A stretch of DNA of 64,000 bases from Miscanthus floridulus (Eukaryota; Streptophyta; Magnoliopsida; Poales; Poaceae): positions 24,406,502 to 24,470,501 of the forward strand of contig NC_089591.1 of assembly GCF_019320115.1 (NCBI RefSeq), given 5' to 3'. Shown in pieces: positions 47,185 to 58,823 of this stretch. A program made the translations under genes and the position numbers. The notes beneath the pieces were generated by a model, which worked only from the letters and a program-made list of their open reading frames with translations, had not been told where the DNA came from and did no database searches. Within the stretch, counting starts at the first letter, position 1; every line of letters starts with the position of its first letter.

Positions 47185-48486
47185 GGTGACGGAGGTGGCG
47201 GTGGAGCTCCGGTGAGCTCGCACGCGGTGTTGGAGCTTATCGAGCTGAATCAGTGGGCACGGGTGGACACGGTGGGTTGCTGGGGAGCTGGTGGAGGGGT
47301 TGCAGGTGGCGATTTAGTAGCTAGGCGCAGCTTGTGCTATCAACGATGACGGCGGTGCTGTGGTGCTACTGCTGTGCTTGCGGTTGCTACGGACAGTGAA
47401 GGAGGAGACCGAGGCGAGTCAACTGGAGAGCGGGGCTGAGTGCATGGTGGGTGCGGGCGATGTTAAGGCGCGCACTGGCCGGCCCTGGCCACACACGGCG
47501 AGGCTCTGACGATGTGCAACGCTTGCTGGCCAACATGCGACGCGCACATGCCCTGAGACCGGTCGGCCACTGAAACTAGAGTTCAGTTCATCAGTTAACC
47601 CCGAAGTCGAGTCTAACAGCGAGTTTACACGACGATTAAACTGTCAAACCGTAGCTCCTTAGCCTAAATGATCCACACGACTTGTGTAGTCCTATGTACC
47701 TAGCTACAACTTTTGTTAAGGGATCATGCTCTAATTTGCAACCAACACTGAGTAATGTCATCCCCATTGTCAGCCTGTCAGTCTAGTCAACGAACAATGA
47801 CTTAGAAAAAATTTCATAAGTGTTGAAATGTTTGTTTTGATGATTCTTGTTATCTAATTTCAAACATGTTAGGAGCTGAATCATTCAATGACCCAAAAAT
47901 AAAAGTTGTTCCTTATGTCAAATACTACAACTTTGCTTTAGTGACCACCTCCATGCAAGGTCTCTAACACCTAGTTCAAACTTGGTCAAACATGTCACAT
48001 TTAAATGATGATACACTTCAAATCATGGCTTAATGACCTAATTACCCCTAACCATGAATATCAAAGTTGTTCATAATGATACTCTAAACATGTTTAGGCT
48101 AATTGCAAGGGCATACAATCATTTCATGTATTAGTCACTCATAGAGCTATTTAGTGTAATCACACTGAAACATGACTTAAGGGCTTGATCATGGGAAGTG
48201 ATATTCATGAACCATGTTCCATTTGCTAACCTAAGTATTGCCAATATATTTTTGTGACTCATATCAACCATCTACATGTATACACTCATGATCATATGCA
48301 TATACACATGGAGACATGAAATAATGAGAAAAGTTCCATATGTTCAAGGAAACATGCGATAACAAGCAAATGTTGCAGATGTTTCAATCCAATGTTTCAA
48401 TTGTAAATGCTTGTTTATGAATGCTTGATGCTCATGCTCATGTTATGCATGTCAATTTATGCAAGGCTAACACCCGAGGTGTTACA
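47185..48486 (-). repeat. Element E 5' LTR, outer segment
   Basis: Continuation of the E LTR after F, GC-rich to about 47560 and AT-rich after, ending GAGGTGTTACA at 48486. No coding signal. It is followed by the right CTTAT duplication and B RNase H. Confidence 0.85.
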
Positions 48487-48491
48487 CTTAT

Positions 48492-48780
48492 GCAAGAAGG
48501 AAGAGTGGTGGCATATGCATCTAGACAGTTGAGGAGGCATGAGTTGAATTACCCTACTCATGACTTGGAATTGGCAGCTGTGGTACATGCTTTGAAAATC
48601 TAGAGACATTATCTAATTGGGCATAAGAGTGATATCTATATGGATCACAAGAGTTTGAAGTATATCTTTACCCAGTCAGATCTGAATCTGAGACAATGTC
48701 GTTGGTTAGAATTGATCAAAGACTATGACTTGGAAGTGCATTATCATCCAGGGAAAAGCAAATGTCGTAGCTGATGCACT
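48492..48780 (+). pseudogene. Element B RNase H, second part
   Basis: Continues the RNase H domain from 29289 with [20 protein letters not shown] and the [11 protein letters not shown] helix that holds the catalytic Glu, then [17 protein letters not shown] and the linker [20 protein letters not shown] at 48601 replaces the Trp usual after LKI. One base shift is needed near 48755. Confidence 0.9.
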
Positions 48781-50340
48781 TAGCAGGAAGAGTTATGCTA
48801 ATGGACTTGGGATGACATTTATGTCAGTAGAGTTGTGTGCTGAAATGGAGCATCTCAACTTGAGTTTTGTCACTAATGTAATGGAATTGGTGATAGAACC
48901 TACATTGGAGCAAGAGATACGCAAAGGTCAATTGGAGGATGAAAAACTAAAAGAGATAGCGGAGAATGTAGTGCTTGGAAAAGCACCAGGATTCAGGATG
49001 GATGAGAATGGTACTCTTTGGTTCAGAAAAAGGATATGTGTACCTTGAAGTGAAGGTTATCCGTGATGCAATTCTGCAAGAGGCCCATGAGTCTACTTAT
49101 TCTATACATCCCAGAAGTACCAAGATGTATTTGGATCTCAAGGAGAAGTATTGGTGGTATCATTTGAAGAGAGAGTGGCAGAGTATGTGGCTTTGTGTGA
49201 CACTTGTCAGAGAGTGAAAGCTAAGCATCAAAGACCTACAGGGTTGTTACAACCAATGAAGATTCCTGAATGGAAATGAGAAGAAGTTGGTATGGATTTT
49301 ATCAGTAGGTTTGCCCCGCACTTAGAGAGGTTATGATTCAATATGGGTAATAGTGGATCGACTCACAAGGTTGCTCACTTTTTACCTAGTCAAGACGAAC
49401 CTATACGGGTGCAAGGTTAGCAGAGTTGTACATGGAAAGAATAGTGTGCTTACATGGTGTTCCCAAGAAAATTGTGTCGGATAGAGGCACTCAGCTTACA
49501 TTCGCAATTCTAGGCATAAAGTACATAGATCTTTGGGGACAAAGTTAAATTTTAGTTCTGCTTACCACCCATAAACTGATGGACAGACTAAAAGGATCAA
49601 CTAGATTTTGGAAGATATGTTGAGAGCTTATGCACTATAGTATGGTGATAGTTGGGATAAGAGTCTGCCATATGTAGAGTTCTCGTACAACAATAGTTAT
49701 CAGAAGAGTCTCAAGATGGCACCTTTCGAGGCGCTGTATGGACGTAAATGTAGAACACCATTGTTCTGGAATCAGACTGGTGAAACTCAAGTGTTTGGAC
49801 CCGATGTCTTTAGAGACGTGGAAGAACAAGTGAGAATGATTAGAGACAACTTAAGAGTGGCTTAGTCCCGACAGAAGAGTTACGCTGATACTCGCAGAAG
49901 AGAGCTGACTTTCGAAGTTGGTGATTATGTGTACTTGAAGGTGTCACCAATGAGAAGTGTGAAAAGATTCAATATGAAGGGAAAGTTGGCACCAAGGTAT
50001 ATAGGACCTTTTAAGATCCTAGAGAGACGTGGAGAAGTAGCCTATTAATTGGAACTGCCTGAAAGTTTGTCGGGCGTGCATGATGTGTTCCATGTTTCTC
50101 AATTGAAAAAGTGTTTGAGGGTACCAGAAGAGTAGATTCCTTTGGAAGAGCTTGTTGTTAAGGAAGATCTTACATATGATGAGTATCCGATAAAGATCTT
50201 GGAAACTGCCGAAAGAGTTACAAGAAGCTAAACTATAAAGATGTGCAAGGTGCATTGGAATCGGTATACGAGAGGATGAGGCTACTTGGGAAAGAGAAGA
50301 GGATCTGAGAAAGTCTTATCCCCAACTATTTGAGTAAGCA
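48781..50340 (+). pseudogene. Element B integrase with chromodomain-like C-terminus
   Basis: The zinc-binding region is readable from about 49075 (HESTYSIHPRSTKMYLDLKE, then CDTCQRVKAKHQRPTGLLQP). The catalytic core follows from MDFISRF (about 49290) through VSDRGTQLTF and YNNSYQKSLKMAPFEALYGR, then GPFKILER and HDVFHVSQLKKC. The last part (about 50190-50337) has YPIKILETAERV, VHWNRY and a C-terminal REEDLRKSYPQLFE-like end, the form of Tekay/Del chromovirus C-termini, thought to steer insertion to marked chromatin. Many stops and frameshifts, e.g. TGA at about 49279 and TAG at 49864. Confidence 0.85.
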
Positions 50341-50370
50341 ATCACTTGAATCTCGAGGATAGGATTCATC

Positions 50371-50386
50371 TTAAGGGGAGTAGAAT
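50371..50386 (+). promoter_or_regulatory. Element B polypurine tract
   Basis: TTAAGGGGAGTAGAAT directly before the 3' LTR. A purine run in the standard PPT position. Confidence 0.88.
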
Positions 50387-53273
50387 TGTAATACCCAAAA
50401 TTTCAGTCTTTTGAAATAAGAAAAATTTGATTTAATTATGTTATTATGTGAACATTAAAATATAGGAAAGAAATAATTTTTGTGAAAATAAAATCAAATA
50501 TAAGGTTAGTAACATGTTGATGCACTCATGCTGGAGCATTGTATTTAATATGTTGAGTAGGTTTTTGATTTAAACTCAAAAGGATTCAAAACTCATTTGA
50601 AAATACATTTGGAAATTTGATTTGGAAAAAGAAAAAGGAAATTACTTTTCCCTTCCCTCCCTTCCTCAGTTTTGGCCTGCAGGCCATTTCTCCCTCCCTG
50701 CTGGCCTAACCGGCCTGCTAGGTCCATTTTCTCCTCGTGGCCCGCTCGCTCTTCCTTCTTTCGTTCTTGGGCCGGCCCTGCTTCGGCCAGCAACCGCTGC
50801 CAGTGCCTCCACCCGTGCTCAGCCACTACCTAGCCAGGCCCTACTTGTTAGCTCCTCCCCCCACCTCCTCCTGCATGCCCCTGCGCATGCCTGGAGCAAC
50901 CGCCGCCCCACGCCCGCTCCTCTACTGACATGGGCGCATCCTCTCCATGCCCGGCCTCTTTAAAATGGCGTCGAGCCCTTCCCCTGCGCTCCCTACTGCT
51001 CCTTTCTCCCTCTCACGTCGCTCGTGCCCGAGGTAACCGCCAGTGCCGTGGAATCACCGATTCCACCACCCGCCCTCCGCGTGAACCACCATCCTCGAGC
51101 CGCCTCCTGCTCCGATTTTCACCGTGGTGAGAATTGCCGTACTCCCCTCTCTCCTCCAGTGCCATTATTTTCTTGTTTCATGGCCGTTTGAGCCCTATTC
51201 ACGTGTGCCAAATACCTCCACGCCGCCGGCCATGGCAACCACCCCGCCGGCTATGTCCTCTAGCCACTTTTTTGGCCTTGGCGAGTCCCCCTTCACCCCC
51301 TCTCTCCCCTGGTGCCTTCGGTTCTTCGAACCATGGCCCATAGGCCCCTATCCGTGCGCTCCGGCGACCTCCACGCCACCGGCCATGGAGCCTTGCCGCC
51401 GGCTACACTATGCCTGGCCGGACCTCCCTCTCTCTCTTCCCCTCTCCAATCCTAGCCGTCCATCTCCTGATCTATGGCCAGGATTAGAAGTTACCCTTTC
51501 GCGCAAAATTTTGCTAAAGAGTCCCTCACTTTTGGATAAATTGAACCCGTCGTCCCTAGCATAGTATTTATAGAAATGCCATTAGATTTGTTTTGCTCAT
51601 AAAAACTTTGTTTTAGCTCCGAATTGATCCGTTCAAATTGTGTTAGCTTCATAATTTCATAATCTACGTGTTAGTACCACTGTTAATCAAGTTTGCAACT
51701 TTTAAATTTCATGATTAGTTTTAATTAAATAAAGTGCTATAGAAAACCCCGCTTAATTCATAACTTTCACGTTTTAGCTCCAATTTTCATGAACTTCGCA
51801 TTGATGTGATCGTAGCGAGATGTAGATTATTTTCATAAACATTTTATCTTGTTTTCTATACTATTGGTGTACTGTTCTAACAGTAGGATTGTTTGCTTTG
51901 CATGAATGCCTAGTGGAATGTTGTATGTTGCCGTGTTGGTCGCGTTCAGACGGTGAGGAGAACGTTGGAGATCAAGAGTTCTTCGATGACCAACAGGACT
52001 AGCAAGAGTTTGTGAACCAAGGCAAGTATAGCATGGGCCTACCTTGATGTCCTATTCACTTTAATCATTTACTCATGTGCATGTGTCTAACTTTGATAAC
52101 CATAAGGACATTATAGTCATTTGATGACTTGTTCCCTTGACTCCTATGGGTTAATTGCATATGGGTAGATTGCTAGTGCTCTAACTAAACATGATCTATA
52201 TAATGGTTAATGGTTCTATGGAACTAAAGTATAACGTGATTTGTAACAACTGATCCATGGGCGAAGGTGCAAATGACTTTTGATCATGTTGCTCCCGGCC
52301 CTCCATAAGGACTTATCTGTTGGCAAAAGCTAGGACTGACAGTGCAACCATGAGAGTCATATGGCTCTGACTTTAGCTTAGTAATAGGACCTTTTCTAGC
52401 TTGTTAGAGGTTACCTTTATGGCGCAAAAGGGGCTTGCCACATTGGGTATAGGGCTACCTCTGTTCCTATGTTTATAGCCGCGATGGATATGTGCCATAG
52501 GAAAGGGGGATTCCTACATCTGCCTACCGAGGAAACCTAGCAGCCCTAACTTGTTAGAGAAACCTATAAAATGGCTTCATAATGTACCCTGCTCGCTCAC
52601 CTTGGTAGTGACATAGGAGTAATTAACCCGGGCATATGGGAATCACTGACTCGCGGTGAATGTGCACCACCTCTGCAGAGGGTTACAAATTGTTATAATA
52701 GCTGTACTCACTGGTCACGAGCGGCCTAGAAAACTCACAGAATAATTGGATACTCATTGTGGTTCATTTATGATGGTTTACGATGATAATATGATGCAAA
52801 TGATTCTAATATCTGATTATGTGGGTTTAAAAGGGAGCTTAAGCATAACTTGATAATAATTGGTAATAAAATCCTAACTTACTAAAAGCGCTAACTGTAG
52901 TAAACCAGTGTCATCCTTTTTGAGCTATATAACCCCATGTTATCTTGTTAAGTATTGGAAGTACTTACGCTTGTTTATTTTCCTTATTGGGACAAAAATC
53001 TTGGATGGGTAATAGATGACAACGGGTATGAGGAATTTCCTGAGGATTATTAGGCTTGTGGTCAACCAGTTGACCTTCCATGTGATGGTGTTCCACGAGA
53101 GGGAGTTATCTTTTATTTTCTGCTGTGATGTATAAGACTAAGTATTGTTATTATCATGATGTAAGATACACTGTGATGATACTTTTTTTAATTTGTCAGC
53201 TTGTGTGTGTGATTGATCCCTGGGCACACACGAGTTAGTGCATTCAATTTTATCCTTAAAATTGGGTGTGACA
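50387..53273 (+). repeat. Element B 3' LTR
   Basis: 2887 bases, from TGTAATACCC to GGGTGTGACA. It lacks about 70 bases that the 5' LTR has near 23180-23255 and has 12 extra bases near 50620. The AT-rich parts are about 98 percent alike over what I compared; the GC-rich block (50650-51480) differs far more, mostly C/T and G/A changes. Confidence 0.95.
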
Positions 53274-53278
53274 ATTAA

Positions 53279-55085
53279 TCTATGTGAAGCGTTCATCGGA
53301 ATCGCTTCGCACTTCAATCTTTTTTGCTATTTCTTCTGCCTCAAACCCTTTTCTGGATCTGGGTCCCCCAAAGTGGCCAGCGGTGTTTATCTATAGCTGA
53401 GGAATGGAATGGGTAGAGAATACATACAAGTGCATCTCAACACATTGTTGAAAGGATGGAATGCTAAGTGGTTTTATATTAGAAATGTTGAACCAAGCCT
53501 ATCTACTGGCATAGACCACTTAGCAAGTGCCAAGTGCAAACTAGTCGGCAAGACCGAACGGTGAGGAGATGACCCAGGTCGTTGAACTTCTATAGATTAT
53601 GGGTCAGATGCAAAACAATCTTAACAGAGTTGGTGTATCCATCAACTTTGTCTACCATTGGATTCAACTGAGCAAGGAGAGAGTCCACCCGTGCGTATAA
53701 GTACGCATGTGATGAAGATACCATGCAGGAAGCCCTCGAGAGGATAAGTTCAGACATCGCCTATGCTCGGCTCCTAGAGCTTTTTTCAACTAACACCCTA
53801 ACTAAACAATGTGGGGTAGCGGAGGGCATACAACATCACAAATCCACCACCATGGGTAAGAGTGTACTATTTGAAGTCCTTATAGTGTCATATCTTGATG
53901 ATGTTAAAATGTCTTCTTAAAAACTTGTGGGCAGGATCGTGCTATGTATGTCTCCTAATGTGATGGATGGCACCTGGCCGAAGGGCATAGAGCCCATCAA
54001 ACCTAGGCTCCTACCATTCCACCATCGAAGAGCAGTTCATCGTCCTCATCTGAGGACATGGTGAAGAAACCTCCTAGGCATCGGCAGCCGCCGTGCAGGA
54101 AAGAGCTGACCTTAGAAGAGCCAGCAAAGAAGAAGAAAAAATTGAACAATCCACCAGCACCCAAGGGAGGAAGCTTGATGAGAGAGCCTCTGACCAGCTG
54201 ACAAGTCATCGCAGACTGGTCGGACGATGATGAAGACATAGGCGAGACACTGCAGTGGCAAGCTGCATGGATGGCTGCTCTAGCACCAACCACTAGAGCC
54301 TTCCGACCGCCTAGCCCAAGGTGACATCGGTCAGAGATCCACTCAGGGCAAAGTCCCTAAGCCTCAATAGGAGGCTTCGACCGAGAGGGCCACTGTGGCA
54401 AGGACAGAAACACTAGAGGTGAACTAGACGCCTCTGGTTTTCTCAAGATTTGTACTGGCAACTAGAGGGTAGGGGAGCTCCAAAAAGCCCTGGTCATTCA
54501 GAGCTGCATGCATGCGGTCCAACAAGTAAGTGTTTCTGCTCTTGACTTAGTCCAAGCAAAACCAATGTGGAAGTATGGATGAAAGACATCATGTTGCAGG
54601 GAAACATTAGTGAAGGAGCTTCACTCTATCAATGTCAGCGCTGCTCGATGGGCAGCCAAGCCAAGTGCCATGACACCGCTGCTCAGGGTGCTGAGGTGTG
54701 ATAGCTAGAAGAAACATGAGAGGCACCTGTAGACCAGGCTAGTCCCCAAGACGATGTCCCCGAGCACCCAAAGTGAATGAATGAAGATGTTGCTACCAAG
54801 CTGAGCAGCCACCCAAAGCCAAGGGCCAGTCCCCTAGGCTCAAATGCTAGGGATGGAACTTGTCCCCTCCATCTGATCATGAGCCAACTGAGTGCTAAGA
54901 TAGGCGAGGGAGTCCCTGAGGTGATTGAAGAAATTAAGCGTCAAGTGCCAAATACCCGAGATCCTCTTCCTTAGCTTTTGTGGACCTTCATATGTCGTGG
55001 AGATATGATGGAGGTGGTGGAGGATGAGGAGGCGAGCAAGTAGGTGAAGAAGCTTAGGGTTGGACTAGCATTGGTGTCTAGCCAA
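53279..55085 (+). pseudogene. Element C accessory ORF1, continuation after B
   Basis: Begins NLCEAFIGIASHFNLFCYFF and continues with GGVYLYLRNGM and LNTLLKGWNAKWFYIRN, the hallmark stretch of the Tat-type ORF1 family, followed by a basic and Ser-rich part (about 54010-54130) and REPLTS-QVIADWSDDDED. TAG/TGA stops and frame changes are frequent. A GT...AG interval at 53856-53934 could be a short intron. Beyond about 54300 only scattered pieces are readable. The right end near 55085, where minus-strand element K starts, is approximate. Confidence 0.65.
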
Positions 55086-55089
55086 ATTG

Positions 55090-56075
55090 AAGTAAGTTAG
55101 TCTACGCAACCAATTAAGGTTACAGATTATGCCTATTGACCTTCCAGATTGGCGCTCGGTGTCTGCTCTACTTGCTGGTTGTCCACCATGAGGAACTCTT
55201 ATTGAAGATTATGGGCAAGAGGTGGCGGGCCACTTCTAGTAGCTTGGATGGTGATTTCTGCTTCTTTGTTGCGACATCGCTGGTGATCAGCATTCTAGGT
55301 TTCTCGCTCATGGCCCTGGACATACGTTTCTCCATCGATAGCGATGCTATCATGGCTAACCATGAAGAGCTCTCTCCCAAAGCCTAGAGGGAAAGGTGGG
55401 CAAGTGTTGGTAGAGCCTTTGGAGTATGGCTCAGGGCTTTCCTCCAAGATTGTTTGGAGCATGTCATCTGGAAGGTCTATTTAGAATTGCACCATGTTTA
55501 CCATTGGCGTAGGTTGGTCGATCTCGACAAAGTTGATCTGATAGAGGTCATTAGCACGGCTGCGCTTGGTGTGGCTGGCAAAAAGATGGTGCATGGCATC
55601 CTAATAGATCGAACCCACACTGACCATCCCAAAAGAATAGGGCTTCGACATGCTCTTCATTGGGGCAGGGGAGTGGTCGGAGTTGAATGGTACGCCCTTC
55701 TAGAGTTGCCATGATCACCAGATCAGAATCTAGCCACCTTGAATGAAGTGGCCGAGTAGGTCACTCGGTTGTAGCGGCTTGGTGATCTTGGAGTATGAGA
55801 AATTTGTCGCTCGCTCTAGATTGATCTAGGACCAAACCCATGAGGAGCTGACATTCTGCTAAGCAGTCTATGACCCGGTCGATGGATGTAATCAGATCAT
55901 CAGAGATATCGTTGCAAGTGTTAGCGTGATCGGTGCAGGGTGATCCTGCACCGTTTCCATGATCTCCCCATTGCCATTAGGGGCTAATGATCCAAGTCAT
56001 GGATCCGACCATGAAGATCTAGCCCAGCTCGGGATAGGCCATGTAGCTCGAGAAAGTGACCATCTGGTTGGTCAT
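55090..56075 (-). pseudogene. Element K gag (Tat-type), minus strand
   Basis: From ATG at 56075 the minus strand reads MTNQMVTFSSYMAYPELG, then, with stops and shifts, GNGAGSPCTDHANTCNDISD, LDSDLVIMATLEGRTIQLRP, CGFDLLGCHAPSF and, near 55370, GFGRELFMVSHDSIAIDGE followed by an Arg/Glu-rich part. The order and wording match the long N-terminal gag region of grass Tat-type elements. The plus-strand frames 55136-55387 and 55454-55714 are its shadows. The element stops at about 55090; its pol is missing. Confidence 0.65.
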
Positions 56076-56092
56076 GGAATCAGCACACACAC

Positions 56093-56110
56093 CCCCTATC
56101 TGGCGCGCCA
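56093..56110 (-). promoter_or_regulatory. Element K primer-site-like sequence
   Basis: The minus strand reads TGGCGCGCCAGATAGGGG, beginning with TGG next to the LTR end. The same block precedes gag in other grass Tat-type elements as I remember them. The matching tRNA is not clear to me. Confidence 0.5.
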
Positions 56111-56117
56111 CTATCGA

Positions 56118-56544
56118 TGAAATCTAGTTGGCAATCTACTAAGAGGTATACCCATGGTAGTAGATGATTTGGTGGAGGTGCGTGTAATAGGAACCGGATG
56201 GTGACACAAGGTGTAGAGACAACAATTTATATAGGTTCAGGCCGTTTGATTGACATAATACCCTATGTCATGTGTCCTTGTTGGATTGTATTGAATATGA
56301 AATGAATTTGAGGGGGCTCTACCCACCATATATAGTCTAGGGGGTAGGGTTACCAGTCAGTTTAGGCCTAGATCTATTCGGTTACATAGTAAATATTTAT
56401 AAGGAATATGATATCTATCATATCTTTAAAGATCTTCCTTCATCGCCAAGATGTCTTCATAGGACTTGATCCTATGGGCTGGACCTACCCTAGCGGTGTG
56501 ACCCATGTCCATTGCCGTGGGTACCTAGTGTTATGCCCCCCACA
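56118..56544 (-). repeat. Element K LTR
   Basis: Between the primer-like site and 56544; the ends could be TG at 56118 and CA at 56543-56544. On the minus strand a TATATATGG at about 56327-56335 is a possible TATA box, upstream of the gag. About 430 bases. The limits rest on terminal dinucleotides only, since no second copy is in the window. Confidence 0.5.
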
Positions 56545-56554
56545 TATACCCCTA

Positions 56555-56960
56555 GGGCTGATGCGGATGAAGGCCGCTGAGTTTATGAAGCTGACACAAG
56601 GGACAAAGACTCTCACCTAGTATATGCATGCATTCAACAACTTGTCCAGATATGCACCAACATTTGTGGATATAGAAGAGAAAAGGATAGAAAGCTTCAA
56701 GAGAGGCCTTGGCACCAAGTTGATGAAAACCATGGCCAACTCTAGATGTGCTACATATAATGAATTTGTCAGCCATGGCCTCACACAAGAGAACTAGAAC
56801 AACTTACATGCAGTAGCAAAAGGCCGCAAGTGAGCCACTGAGGTGGGTTCCTTAGGCTCATCTCAGTCAAGGGCTTCCATGGTAGCAAGGCCTAAATTAT
56901 GTCCCCTAGCACCTAAGTTTAGGCCTCCCCAAAAGAACACCCAGTCTAGCTGACCTCATG
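56555..56960 (+). pseudogene. Gag fragment L, gypsy type
   Basis: Reads AAEFMKLTQGTKTLT, a stop, YMHAFNNLSRYAPTFVDIEE and SFKRGLGTKLMKT, then ending near RPPQKN. This is the second half of a retrotransposon gag core of the chromovirus sort, similar in plan to the gag of B (EEFRSLKQGSMTVAE) but clearly another family. Five-prime half, knuckle and pol are absent. Confidence 0.7.
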
Positions 56961-57140
56961 TTTACACCAAAATTTGGGAGAAGAATCATAGGGACTTAAA
57001 AGCTCCCAAGATCATGTCATCAAGGAATTAATTGCGTGCAGATTGGTATCAGCTGATTTGAATGAAACACTAGAAGCGGCTTTCTTCAGATAGCGCCAGT
57101 AGATAACGACAAAGGCTATGATTGGTGCCAGGAAACTACA
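56961..57140. other. Unassigned sequence before element D
   Basis: About 180 bases with no recognisable feature; probably the rest of the host element of D or of fragment L. Confidence 0.4.
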
Positions 57141-57261
57141 TGTCGGACTCTACAAAAAGGGAAAGATTAGGATCCAAGTTAACTTAAATTAGTAATGTTT
57201 TTGTCTATACCAAAGATTGTAACGAGTTGTGTTCAAGTAGGATTCATGTTTACGCTCCGGG

Positions 57262-57268
57262 TATAAAT
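57262..57268 (+). promoter_or_regulatory. Putative TATA box of element D
   Basis: GGGTATAAATATCGG, with CTCC just upstream and an adenine-rich stretch (ACACACAATCAATCAAA) about 30 bases after, which looks like a plant core promoter and start region. It lies about 120 bases into the proposed LTR. Confidence 0.55.
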
Positions 57269-57389
57269 ATCGGACCCTGGCTATTATAAAGACACACAAT
57301 CAATCAAATACAAGTTACTTACTTTTTTGTCTCCGGCCACCCCTTAGGAGTAGGAGTAGAGTAGATCTCCACGAGTTCTTCAGCAAGTA

Positions 57390-57566
57390 TGGCTACATCA
57401 ATCCGGTCGACCTCCACTGCTTGTCTATAAGTACAGTCATGGCTTATACTTCTATTTGTATAGCTGCATCGATCCGGTCGACCTCCACTGCGACTCTGGT
57501 ATAAGCTAGTTATCGACTCTTGTCTAGTTCAAGTAAGGTTGCATTGATCTAGTCGACCTCCACTGC
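57390..57566 (+). repeat. Three copies of a GTCGACCTCCACTG motif in the D LTR
   Basis: Copies of roughly CATCGATCCGGTCGACCTC plus CACTG lie at 57396-57420, 57466-57490 and 57543-57565, about 72-75 bases apart. They lie just downstream of the TATA box, so inside the transcribed R/U5 part. Confidence 0.8.
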
Positions 57567-57898
57567 TTGAACTAGATTAAGGTCAAGTTATCGGCTCTAT
57601 CTAAGGGTGGCGTTCCTTCAGAGAGATTCATTAAGTTACCAATATTGCTTATTGCTTCCATTATTTATTTAATTACAGCAATATTACTTTGCCTGATTGG
57701 GATTGATCTAGATCGGCCTTATATCCTATTTAACCCGTTGTTTCTTAATCTAAACTAATTTAATCTACATCTTAAATAATGAGTTATGTTTTATCAGCCG
57801 TTTTATGTCAATCTTGATCGCGCAAGTGTGCGGTTAAGACATGTTTTGTCTTGAATAGATCTGTTAGCTAACAAAAGCCATTTCATGGCCTGTTATCA

Positions 57899-58230
57899 TG
57901 GCCTATATGATTCTGCCTCACACCCCACTGTTAGCACCATGGAGTGGAGATCGTTACTTGGTAGATTTGTTCCTGATAGGGAATGACCTTAACTGTGCGC
58001 TATGCTTGAATCAGCTATTTTAGCTGATATCAAGTGCTTTCATGAACAGTTCACATCACAAGACCGTTGAAGTAAAGATAGGTTGAAAGATGTGTTAGAC
58101 CCATGATCTTATTATTGTATTATGGCCTGCATGATTCTGCCTTATGCCCCACTGATATTAGTAATAAGTTAGGGTCATCAAATCTATTGTTGTTTCTATG
58201 GCCTGTATGATTCTGCTTTATGCCCCACTG
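57899..58230 (+). repeat. Three copies of a 32-base motif in the D LTR
   Basis: ATGGCCTGTATGATTCTGC followed by CTTATGCCCCACTG occurs at 57899-57930, 58122-58154 and 58198-58230. Differences are few (TATATGA, CTCACACC). Spacing is irregular (about 223 and 76). Confidence 0.85.
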
Positions 58231-58763
58231 GTCATAGCAATAGATGAGATCTAATATGTTCATTAGATTTATCTTTATTAAATGGTTAAATGATGATGAG
58301 TTGTTTCTTTTATATGAAAAGGGTTCAGTTACTTGCAGGCATTGGTTGAGCATAAATTAATCATTATTGACATCCTTTTGCCATTGACTAATGTTTGTCT
58401 AAATAATGAGATCTATCCTAAGCGATAACCAATTTACCTTCCATAATTCCATCAGCTTTAATTGATTTATTCTTATGAATATGCTAGAATCGACTATTTA
58501 GTCAATTTCCTTCCATATCGGCTCTCAGAGCCGCACATTCAGGACTATCTGGCAACACCGGTGTGTTCCACCCTAAATTACTGATTAGCTTTCTCTCCTT
58601 ATCAATTGCAGGGTTAAATTGACTAGCATGTCTTGGGAGGAGTGCGTAGGATTGACTATCCCAACACTGAAGCTAGGCAGATCTCCAGCTCCATCGAGCG
58701 GACCCTTCTGGCTTGCTCATGTGCCCTCGACACAGGACAAAATTTTATATCGACACATGTTCT

Positions 58764-58782
58764 TGGCACGCCCAGTGGGACC
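58764..58782 (+). promoter_or_regulatory. Element D primer-site-like sequence
   Basis: TGGCACGCCCAGTGGGACC begins with TGG a few bases after the LTR end and has the position of a PBS. I cannot name the tRNA from the sequence alone. Confidence 0.55.
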
Positions 58783-58823
58783 CCACAATCATCACAGAGG
58801 TTCACAACAACAACAACATCCAT

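Larger units (their letters stand above)
29295..48486 (-). mobile_element. Element E: long-LTR retrotransposon, internally collapsed, split by F
   Basis: Flanked by CTTAT at 29290-29294 and 48487-48491 inside B RNase H. From the left: a 52-base end of an LTR (29295-29346), a leader remnant with a PBS (29347-29861), and one long LTR (29862-33076 plus 47185-48486, about 4.5 kb) interrupted by F. The left terminus reads TATCGCAGAACC against TGTCGTAGAACC at 29862, and the right end is GGTGTTACA. The PBS places E on the minus strand. No gag or pol remains. Confidence 0.9.
22018..53273 (+). mobile_element. Element B: Ty3/gypsy Tekay-type chromovirus, complete but split by E and F
   Basis: LTRs at 22018-24949 and 50387-53273, both TG...CA with terminal inverted repeats TGTAACACCC and GGGTGTGACA, a PBS, a PPT and ATTAA duplications. 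The order is orf0, gag, protease, RT, RNase H, integrase, with a chromodomain-like C-terminus. A 19.2 kb insertion (E containing F) interrupts RNase H at 29295-48486. Without it B is about 12.1 kb. Stops and frameshifts are spread over gag and pol, so the copy is dead; the RT and protease active sites are still intact. Confidence 0.95.
57141..58757 (+). repeat. Element D 5' LTR
   Basis: Start at TGTCGGACTC and end near ATATCGACA, which form a short inverted repeat TGTCG...CGACA; the primer-like site follows within ten bases. Length about 1.6 kb. It contains a TATA box and two families of triplicated motifs. The partner LTR is outside the window, so the start is inferred from the termini. Confidence 0.6.

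Noticed and set aside
55136..55714. Plus-strand frames in the right block
   Set aside because: The minus strand in the same place gives recognisable Tat-type gag; the plus frames are shadows.
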